Assembly: GCF_030244015.1 (NCBI RefSeq)
Contig: NZ_JASSYX010000001.1
Location: 930,001 to 994,000, forward strand
Source: Pedobacter ginsengisoli
GTDB lineage: Bacteria > Bacteroidota > Bacteroidia > Sphingobacteriales > Sphingobacteriaceae
Length of the DNA stretch: 64,000 bases
Direction of reading: 5' to 3'
Shown here: piece by piece, positions 8,168 through 14,937 of the stretch
How positions within the stretch are numbered: position 1 is the stretch's first letter
How the letters are laid out: every line of letters starts with the position of its first letter
Made by a program: the position numbers and the translations under genes
The notes under the pieces: model-generated
Databases searched by the model: none
What the model was told of the DNA's origin: nothing
Seen by the model: the letters and a program-made list of their open reading frames with translations, nothing else

Positions 8168-8899
8168 TCATCGGGTAAAAATGACCCACTGGTAGCGGAA
8201 TGCCCATTTCCAGCGGATCAGGTATTTTTTTAAATTTAATTGCCGCGAATAACCCAGCAAGTCCTTATGTTTAAAGCCCCTCAAAATAGAGGTAAGCCCA
8301 TCATCTCGCGACATGCTGTTCAAACCAAAGACCAAACAGATCAGTTTGAACAAATAATAAGCAACAGCACTCCTCTGCAGGTCATTCACCACTACGCCCA
8401 ACCTTGCTTTGCCGATAAAACCCTCCATCAGCCCGAGCAGCGCAGCATCCTTAAAATGATGCAGTGTCAGTGTACACAGAATAACATCATAAGCCCTTTC
8501 TTGTTTAATCTCCTCAAAAATATCTGCGCACACATAGCTGATATTCCCGTAAGCTGAGGACAATTTCCTGGCATGGCCGATGGTGAATTCATTGGCATCT
8601 ATGCCGGACAACTGAAACCGCAGGCCCTTTTTATATCCATATTCCGCCAACACCCTCAACATATCACCATTTCCGCAACCCACATCCAGTATCGAAATCT
8701 CCCTGTCCGTTTCAGCATTCAGGAGCCGTTCCACACCTTCCAGTGTCACCGCATTGCCTCCCAGCAGCTTATTGATGCTTGCGATTTTATCCAGCGCGTC
8801 CCTCAGGACTTCCCCTTCCATAGCAAAATCATCCATGAGCTCAGGCGCATCACTTCTTTCTTTAGTATTTACGAATATTTTACCGAACAGGTTGTCCAT
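8168..8899 (-). CDS. SAM-dependent class I methyltransferase
   Basis: From the ATG at 8899 this is a 243-residue protein with the glycine-rich SAM motif ISILDVGCGNGDML near residue 80, an acidic loop (SGIDANEF) and a CADIFEEI/YDVILCTLTLHHF segment typical of the UbiE/class I fold. A TTG at 8914 would extend it by five residues. It overlaps the upstream FAD oxidoreductase gene by 20 bases and ends about 9 bases before the polyketide synthase start, so the three are co-translated. The likely substrate is a hydroxyl or ring carbon of the polyketide-derived phenol; this is inferred from position. Confidence 0.87.
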   Translation of the reverse strand: MDNLFGKIFVNTKERSDAPELMDDFAMEGEVLRDALDKIASINKLLGGNAVTLEGVERLLNAETDREISILDVGCGNGDMLRVLAEYGYKKGLRFQLSGIDANEFTIGHARKLSSAYGNISYVCADIFEEIKQERAYDVILCTLTLHHFKDAALLGLMEGFIGKARLGVVVNDLQRSAVAYYLFKLICLVFGLNSMSRDDGLTSILRGFKHKDLLGYSRQLNLKKYLIRWKWAFRYQWVIFTR

Positions 8900-10004
8900 G
8901 TGTTCTTTTAACAATGAGCGGCAATACAGCCGGAAGTTTAACCAGGAGCTTTAGCAAAGATCCGAATAACCATTTTTTTCTTACTATTGCCGAAAGCATC
9001 CGGCCCGTTGCCATTCTGCCTTTAAAATTCAGCTCCCATGCTTTGCCGTACCTATACTCCAGTTCCGCCCGGGAAAGGGATCCCTCCAGGTATTCCATGC
9101 ACAGTTCCGCGCAAATCTTAGCGCTATGTATCGCCATAGCCATACCGTTTCCACACAGCGGATGGATTACGCCAGCAGTGTCGCCGATCATCAGTACATG
9201 GTCGTAGACCGCTTCTTTCGCTTCAAAAGAAACCTGACTGATGGTCAGCGGCGCATCGAACAGAGGTCTGCTTTGCTCAAATACATTTTTCAGCAAAGGA
9301 TTCTTATAGAGCACCTGACGCTCAAATTCATTCGTATTCTTATACACCTTGAAGTTTTCGTAATCCGTAAGGTAACAAATATTGATCAGCCCATTTTCAA
9401 CTTTTGATACACCGCAATAGCCCCCATCAAAATTATGCAGTCCAACAAGCCCGTCGGGAAATTTTCCTTTATAATGCCCTTTTACCGCAAGCCAGGGTGA
9501 CCGCTGCTGTATAAACGGCCTTGCCAGTTTCTGGTCCGGAACAGCCCTTTTGCCATACGCACCAATGACCAGCCCCGCTTTAAAAGCACCTGAAGCATTC
9601 GTAAAAACCTCAAAGGAATCATCTTTAAACACAATCGAACCTACCGTATCGGTGATCATTTTACAGCCCAGTTCCAATGCTCTTTTATACAGTAAATGGT
9701 CCAGCACATACCTGCTCAGCCCAAAACCTCCCAAAGGCAGCTTGCAGGAGATCTCTTCCCCCTTGGGAGAAGAGAAGTTTAAATGGTTGATGGGCACAGC
9801 ACCAGATTCAAAAGGATCGATGCCAAGAACCGACAGGTAGGGCAGCACCTCATTGGAAACATACTCTCCGCAAACCTTGTGGTGCGGATAAACCGTCCGT
9901 TCTATCAAAATCACCCCTACGCCCGCTTGCAGCAAATGTATGGCGCAGGTCAGACCAGCCAATCCGCCCCCTGCTATAACTACATCATCATCAGTTTCTC
10001 TCAT
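8880..10004 (-). CDS. FAD-dependent oxidoreductase (geranylgeranyl reductase / aromatic hydroxylase type)
   Basis: The 374-residue protein begins with a Rossmann dinucleotide site, VVIAGGGLAGLTCAIHLLQAGVGVILIER, and later has the second FAD block LMIGDTAGVIHPLCGNGMAMAI that defines group A flavin hydroxylases and geranylgeranyl-reductase-like enzymes. It is the first gene of the minus-strand cluster and is 88 bases from the divergent rhamnosidase gene. In the phenolic-lipid context it would hydroxylate the ring to a hydroquinone or quinone, or reduce a double bond. The sequence alone does not decide between these. Confidence 0.85.
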   Translation of the reverse strand: MRETDDDVVIAGGGLAGLTCAIHLLQAGVGVILIERTVYPHHKVCGEYVSNEVLPYLSVLGIDPFESGAVPINHLNFSSPKGEEISCKLPLGGFGLSRYVLDHLLYKRALELGCKMITDTVGSIVFKDDSFEVFTNASGAFKAGLVIGAYGKRAVPDQKLARPFIQQRSPWLAVKGHYKGKFPDGLVGLHNFDGGYCGVSKVENGLINICYLTDYENFKVYKNTNEFERQVLYKNPLLKNVFEQSRPLFDAPLTISQVSFEAKEAVYDHVLMIGDTAGVIHPLCGNGMAMAIHSAKICAELCMEYLEGSLSRAELEYRYGKAWELNFKGRMATGRMLSAIVRKKWLFGSLLKLLVKLPAVLPLIVKRTHGQPVR

Positions 10005-10092
10005 ACACCAATTTGTCCCGGCATGTTTACTTGCTTATTGTGCAGGTTTTAGTAAATTTAGTTTTTTGCACACAAATAAACCATTTATAAAA

Positions 10093-12906
10093 ATGAAGAA
10101 ACTCTATTTTCTTTTTCTTCTGGCATTGACGGGCGCAGGAATACCTGCTGCATTCGCTCAAATCGATCTCAGTTCACTGCGCGATGCCAGTTCATTAACC
10201 CCGCGCGACCTCCGCTGTGAATACCTGGTCAACCCAAAAGGCATCGATGAACCGCATCCAAGACTGAGCTGGACCTTTAAAGCGACAGACACATCGGCCT
10301 CCGGACAAAAACAAACCGCCTACCGCATCACCGTCGCATCTTCACAAAAGCTGCTAGGCAGTAAGCCCGATGTATGGGATTCCCAATGGGTAAACAGCAA
10401 TCAGATGCAGCAAATTGAATATAAAGGCAAAGCTTTACAGTCTGACAGGAGCTATTACTGGCAGGTGACAGTAAAAGATGAACAGGGAAAGATTTCTTCA
10501 AAAAGCATTCCGGCCAGCTGGACTACCGGACTGCTCAGCCCCAAAGACTGGACCGCCAGATGGATCGGCACCGACCAGATCTTTGACCCCTCCAAACCCG
10601 ACTGCAACATCACCGATCCCTGGCTGCGCAAAACATTCAGTCTGACTGCAAAACCTACAAAAGCGACACTTTTTCTGGCCTCTGTTGGTTACCATGAACT
10701 TTATGTCAACGGCAAAAAGATCAGCGAAGACGTCCTTTCACCAGCCGTTTCCGACCATACCAAACGCGCCCGGTACATCGCCTACGACATTGCAGCACAG
10801 CTCAGACCCGGTAAAAATGTCATCGCCATCTGGCTGGGTACCTCCTGGTCCATATTCGGCCCCTATATCGACAAAGACAAACCCAATACACCGATCGTGA
10901 TTGCCCAGGCGGCCATATACAATGGCTCAAAGCCCGTGCTGACCATCAAAACCGACCATACCTGGAAAACACACCTGAGCCCCAACAAACTGCTCGGCAA
11001 ATGGGATTTCGGCCATATGGGCGGAGAATTATATGATGCCAGTCAGGAAATAGACAATTGGAATACCACTGCCTGCAATGAGCAGGGCTGGAACCAGGCC
11101 ATCACCTACAACCCCAAGCTCAAACTTTCCGCTCAAATGGTAGAGCCCAACCGCTTATTTGAGGAGATCAAACCCCTAAGCATCAGTGAAAAAAGAGCCG
11201 ATGGATCTTACCGTGTAGACATGGGCGTAAACTTCGCCGGCTTCACACAGGTAAAACTCAAAGGCAACCCCGGCGATAAAATAGAATTCCTGTATTCAGA
11301 AAGACAGCAGGAAGACATGACCTTCAACCTGCACAGCGCATACATTATAGGCAAGTCCGGTACAGGAACCTTTAGAAACCGTTTTAATTACAGCTCAGGA
11401 CGCTGGATCACCATCCGGGGATTAAAATATAAACCAGCCCCGGACGACATTAAAGGCTGGATGGTGCGTACCAATTTCGAAAATGCAGCCACATTCCAGT
11501 GCGCAGACGAATTGCAAAACTGGATCTATGACCGTGTCAAATGGACTTATCAGAACCTCTCTCTTGGCGGCTATGTGGTGGATTGCCCACAGCGCGAGCG
11601 TCTTGGCTACGGTGGAGACGCCCATGCCACCTGCGAAACCGGAATGTTCAACTATAAAGTGGGTGCATTTTACACCAAATGGATGGAAGACTGGCGGGAC
11701 AACCAGGGCACAGAATCCGTAGTGGGCAACCTTTATGACCCTAAATTTGCCCGGCAGGCCGTACAAAGCGGTCGCATCCTGAACAACGGGATCGTACCCC
11801 ATAGTGCACCCACGTATATGGGCGGAGGTGGCCCCGCATGGGGCGGCATTGTTGTGACCCTTCCCTGGTACATCTATCAGCATGAAGGCGATAAACGTGT
11901 GCTCGAAAAGAACTTTGAACTGGTCAAAGGCTGGCTGTCCTTCCTTGACCTCAACACCAAAGACAACCTGCTGCAGCGCTATGGCGGTTCATGGGACTTC
12001 CTGGGCGATTGGCTCTGGCCAAATGCCACAGCAGAAGGCATGAACAACAATAAGCCTGAAACCGTATGCCTCAACAACAGCTACCGGGTTTTCAACCTGC
12101 TTACCGCAGCAAAGATTGCCAGGACCATCGGCAGGAACACAGAAGCGGAAGCCTGGGAAAAGCAGGCAGAAACTTATAAAGCAGCCATCCATTCCAAATT
12201 CTACAATGCAGCAGACCAAAGTTACGCCGATGGCTCTATGGCCAATCTGGCTGCGGCCTTATTGGCCGGGGTGCCGCCTGCAAACCTGCGTGACGACGTG
12301 ATGAAAAGGCTGGAAAAAGAAATACTGGTCAATAAAAAGGGGCACATCCATGTGGGCATTACCGGCGGTGCCATTCTGTTCAAACTGTTAAGGAATCTGG
12401 GCCGTGACGACCTCATCTACTCCATGACTTCTCAGACCACCTATCCGGGCTGGGGCTATATGAAAGCAAACGATGCCACCACGATCTGGGAGATGTGGGA
12501 AAAAGACCTGCCGGGACATTCATTGCTCCACAGCTCTTACCTGTATCCCGGAGCCTGGTATATAGATGGAATGGCGGGCATCCGTCAGGACCCGCAATCG
12601 CCGGGTTTCCAAAAGTTCATTGTCAGGCTGCCATTGCTTACAGCAGCACAGATGCCATGGGCCAAAGCAACCTATGATTCACCCGCAGGGCTGATCAAAA
12701 CCTCCTGGCAGAGAAAAGACGGGCAGGTAGCCGTGCAGGTCACTGTTCCGCCAAACTGCCGCGCAACCCTTGAACTTTCGGAAAAAGAGGCCACCAACCT
12801 GAGCTATGAAGCTAAAAAAGTAAAGAAAGTAGGCAGTAAAGAAGGTTATGTTACCTTCGAACTGGAACCAGGTAACCACATACTAAAAACGAGCGCTGCC
12901 AAATAG
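10093..12906 (+). CDS. Secreted alpha-L-rhamnosidase, GH78
   Basis: The 937-residue protein starts with a clear signal peptide (MKKLYFLFLLALTGAGIPAAFAQ). An earlier in-frame ATG at 9940 lies inside the divergent flavoprotein gene and would spoil this signal, so it is not used. The N-terminal NPKGIDEPHPRLSWTF and beta-sandwich modules precede an alpha/alpha barrel with VDCPQRERLGYGGDA near residues 496-510, in which Asp497, Glu502 and Asp509 fit the spacing of known GH78 acidic residues. WGYMKANDATTIWEMWE follows late in the barrel. The enzyme removes terminal alpha-L-rhamnose from glycans or glycosides, probably in the periplasm. No SusC/SusD pair is adjacent. Confidence 0.93.
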   Translation: MKKLYFLFLLALTGAGIPAAFAQIDLSSLRDASSLTPRDLRCEYLVNPKGIDEPHPRLSWTFKATDTSASGQKQTAYRITVASSQKLLGSKPDVWDSQWVNSNQMQQIEYKGKALQSDRSYYWQVTVKDEQGKISSKSIPASWTTGLLSPKDWTARWIGTDQIFDPSKPDCNITDPWLRKTFSLTAKPTKATLFLASVGYHELYVNGKKISEDVLSPAVSDHTKRARYIAYDIAAQLRPGKNVIAIWLGTSWSIFGPYIDKDKPNTPIVIAQAAIYNGSKPVLTIKTDHTWKTHLSPNKLLGKWDFGHMGGELYDASQEIDNWNTTACNEQGWNQAITYNPKLKLSAQMVEPNRLFEEIKPLSISEKRADGSYRVDMGVNFAGFTQVKLKGNPGDKIEFLYSERQQEDMTFNLHSAYIIGKSGTGTFRNRFNYSSGRWITIRGLKYKPAPDDIKGWMVRTNFENAATFQCADELQNWIYDRVKWTYQNLSLGGYVVDCPQRERLGYGGDAHATCETGMFNYKVGAFYTKWMEDWRDNQGTESVVGNLYDPKFARQAVQSGRILNNGIVPHSAPTYMGGGGPAWGGIVVTLPWYIYQHEGDKRVLEKNFELVKGWLSFLDLNTKDNLLQRYGGSWDFLGDWLWPNATAEGMNNNKPETVCLNNSYRVFNLLTAAKIARTIGRNTEAEAWEKQAETYKAAIHSKFYNAADQSYADGSMANLAAALLAGVPPANLRDDVMKRLEKEILVNKKGHIHVGITGGAILFKLLRNLGRDDLIYSMTSQTTYPGWGYMKANDATTIWEMWEKDLPGHSLLHSSYLYPGAWYIDGMAGIRQDPQSPGFQKFIVRLPLLTAAQMPWAKATYDSPAGLIKTSWQRKDGQVAVQVTVPPNCRATLELSEKEATNLSYEAKKVKKVGSKEGYVTFELEPGNHILKTSAAK

Positions 12907-12922
12907 GCAAGCGCTCGTTTTC
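12887..12922 (+). terminator. Intrinsic terminator overlapping the rhamnosidase stop codon
   Basis: AAACGAGCGCT (12887-12897) pairs perfectly with AGCGCTCGTTT (12910-12920), with an inner GCC/GGC pair, and TTTTC follows. The TAG stop at 12904-12906 falls inside the apical loop region, so the last codons of the gene double as the terminator stem. Confidence 0.75.
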
Positions 12923-12953
12923 GAAACTAAGAGCTGATGACGACCGATAATAA

Positions 12954-14066
12954 CTATTCCAGCGTAAACGCAGGCAAATCGATCCTTTTACCACCATTCA
13001 TTGCACTCTCATGGGCAAGTATACCCACACAGGTAATATTCGCAGATTGTCTGGCATTCGGGAAAGGTTCCCTGCCTGCAACCAAAGCAGTTAAAAACTC
13101 ATGAACCAAATGCGGGTGTGAACCCCCATGACCAGAACCCTGTATAAATGACAAATGCTGGTTGCTGTCCGCATCATAAACTCCGCCCGTTGTAAAATGC
13201 TGAATTTCCTCTGGCAGCAAATACGCATAGTCCGGAATGGTGACCTTCTCTGGCGTTTCACCGGTATGGATCACCGACTCTTCATGCTCTACCAAAGTCC
13301 ATTCGAAGGTCTTTTTAGAGCCGTAGACGTCAAAACTCTCCCTGTATTGCCTTGCAGTATTAAACAGTGATCTTGTCACCTCAGCAGCCAGATCAGAGTC
13401 CCTGAACTTAATGTGACAGCTTTCCACCGCAAATGGAGAACCATACTTAGAAATTAAATCTGAATCAATAGTTCCCGATCCAAAACAAGACACATATTCC
13501 GCATCAGCTTTGGCCAAAGCCAGAACAGGACCAACGCAATGCGTCGCATAATGCATAGGAGGGAGGCCTTCCCAATATCCCGGCCAGCCCGCCATTTCCT
13601 GCTGGTGCGAAGCACGCAGGAACTGCAGCTTGCCCATTGCGCCGCTTTCATAAAGCTCCTTTACAAACAAAAACTCCCGGCTGTAGATCACCGTTTCCAT
13701 CATCATATAAGTCAGCCCGGTTTCCTTTACCGCTTCCACGATCTGACGGCACTCGTCTTCAGTAGTGGCCATTGGTACTGTACAAGCCACGTGCTTGCCT
13801 GCCCTTAGCGCTTTCAAAGACTGCTCCGCATGGCTTTGGATCGGCGTGTTGATGTGCACCGCATGCACCTCAGGATCTTTCAGCAGCTCGTCGTAATCCG
13901 AATACCTTTTGGAGATCCCAAAAGCATCACCGATCGCGTTCAGTTTCTCTGTGTCACGCTGACAGATCGCATACATGTTCGCATTAGGGTGTTTCTGATA
14001 AATCGGAATAAACTCCGCGCCAAAGCCTAACCCAACTATGGCGATATTGATTTTTTTCTGTTCCAT
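12954..14066 (-). CDS. Gfo/Idh/MocA family oxidoreductase
   Basis: The 370-residue protein has an N-terminal Rossmann fold with IAIVGLGFGAEFIPIY and an ICQRDTEKL second strand, then HVACTVPMATTEDEC where most family members have EKP; the lysine is replaced by valine. The C-terminal alpha/beta domain contains the HQQEMAGWPGYWEG and MHYATHCVGPVL segments. These NAD(P)-dependent enzymes oxidise or reduce sugars and cyclitols. There is no signal peptide, so it is cytoplasmic. It follows the epimerase-like gene after one base and is the last gene of the operon starting at 17937. Confidence 0.9.
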   Translation of the reverse strand: MEQKKINIAIVGLGFGAEFIPIYQKHPNANMYAICQRDTEKLNAIGDAFGISKRYSDYDELLKDPEVHAVHINTPIQSHAEQSLKALRAGKHVACTVPMATTEDECRQIVEAVKETGLTYMMMETVIYSREFLFVKELYESGAMGKLQFLRASHQQEMAGWPGYWEGLPPMHYATHCVGPVLALAKADAEYVSCFGSGTIDSDLISKYGSPFAVESCHIKFRDSDLAAEVTRSLFNTARQYRESFDVYGSKKTFEWTLVEHEESVIHTGETPEKVTIPDYAYLLPEEIQHFTTGGVYDADSNQHLSFIQGSGHGGSHPHLVHEFLTALVAGREPFPNARQSANITCVGILAHESAMNGGKRIDLPAFTLE

Positions 14067-14067
14067 T

Positions 14068-14931
14068 TTATGTATTGAAATATGATTTTAAGAATTTAAG
14101 GCCGTCAGCAGCAAATTCATCCTGGTCATCCGCAAAAGGATACCAGATGCAAACTGCTTCAGCGAGTTCCTTGATCTCAGGTGTAAAGCTCTCTATTGCC
14201 ACAATGCCCTGATAATTTACAGCTTCCAGACCAGCTTTCAGACGGTCCCAGCGGGTTTGACCCGTTCCGGGCGAGCCTCTGTAATTTTCAGAAACCTGCA
14301 CATGGAACAATTTATCGCCGGCCAGTTTGACGGCTGCCTCCAGGTCACGCTCCTCCACACTCATGTGAAAACCGTCCAGCAGGATCCCAGCAGCAGGGTG
14401 GTTAATGTCATTGACCAGCCGTACCGCATCCTTAGCTGTATTCACCAGGTCAGATTCAAAGCGGTTCAGCGGCTCAATGGCCAGTTTCACGCCACGCTGG
14501 GCTGCCATATCGCAGACCACACGCAGATTGGAAACCGCCAGGTTCCATTCTTTTTTTCTTTGCTCAGGCGGCACCATCCTGGCCTTACCGACAGCAGAAT
14601 ACATAGGGCCGGCAAAGATCTTAATGTCCCAAAGAACACAGAAATCAAGGCAGGCCTCAATATATCTAAAGCAGTTCTCATGCACTGAGGTATCTTCATT
14701 GGTCAGGTCACGTGTCGGCCCGAAAGCCCCGCAGATCACCGCTTTCAAACCGTACTTCTCTAGTCCGGCTTTTACCGCTTCCCCATCAATCAGTCCCGGA
14801 TCTTCTACCGCAATTTCTACGGCATCAAAGCCCATTGCTGCTATTTTTGGAAAGAGCTCTTCTATGGAGGAAGTCTGAAAAGGAGAGGTCCACAACCAGG
14901 TGCTTACTCCATAAGTTACATTTAAAGGCAT
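14068..14931 (-). CDS. Sugar phosphate isomerase/epimerase-like TIM-barrel protein
   Basis: The 287-residue protein is an AP endonuclease 2/xylose-isomerase-like TIM barrel. Candidate metal ligands are seen in AIEPLNRFESD (Glu), ILLDGFHMSVEE (Asp/His), HVQVSEN (His) and VAIESFTPE (Glu), an arrangement used by D-tagatose/D-psicose 3-epimerases. The likely reaction is epimerisation or isomerisation of a keto-sugar. It lies 6 bases after the ThuA fusion gene and 1 base before the oxidoreductase, which supports a shared sugar-oxidation pathway. Confidence 0.87.
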   Translation of the reverse strand: MPLNVTYGVSTWLWTSPFQTSSIEELFPKIAAMGFDAVEIAVEDPGLIDGEAVKAGLEKYGLKAVICGAFGPTRDLTNEDTSVHENCFRYIEACLDFCVLWDIKIFAGPMYSAVGKARMVPPEQRKKEWNLAVSNLRVVCDMAAQRGVKLAIEPLNRFESDLVNTAKDAVRLVNDINHPAAGILLDGFHMSVEERDLEAAVKLAGDKLFHVQVSENYRGSPGTGQTRWDRLKAGLEAVNYQGIVAIESFTPEIKELAEAVCIWYPFADDQDEFAADGLKFLKSYFNT

Positions 14932-14937
14932 ATCGGT

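Noticed and set aside
9940-10092. Upstream in-frame ATG extending the rhamnosidase by 51 residues
   Set aside because: It lies within the divergent flavoprotein gene and would place 51 non-signal residues before a clear signal peptide that starts at 10093.
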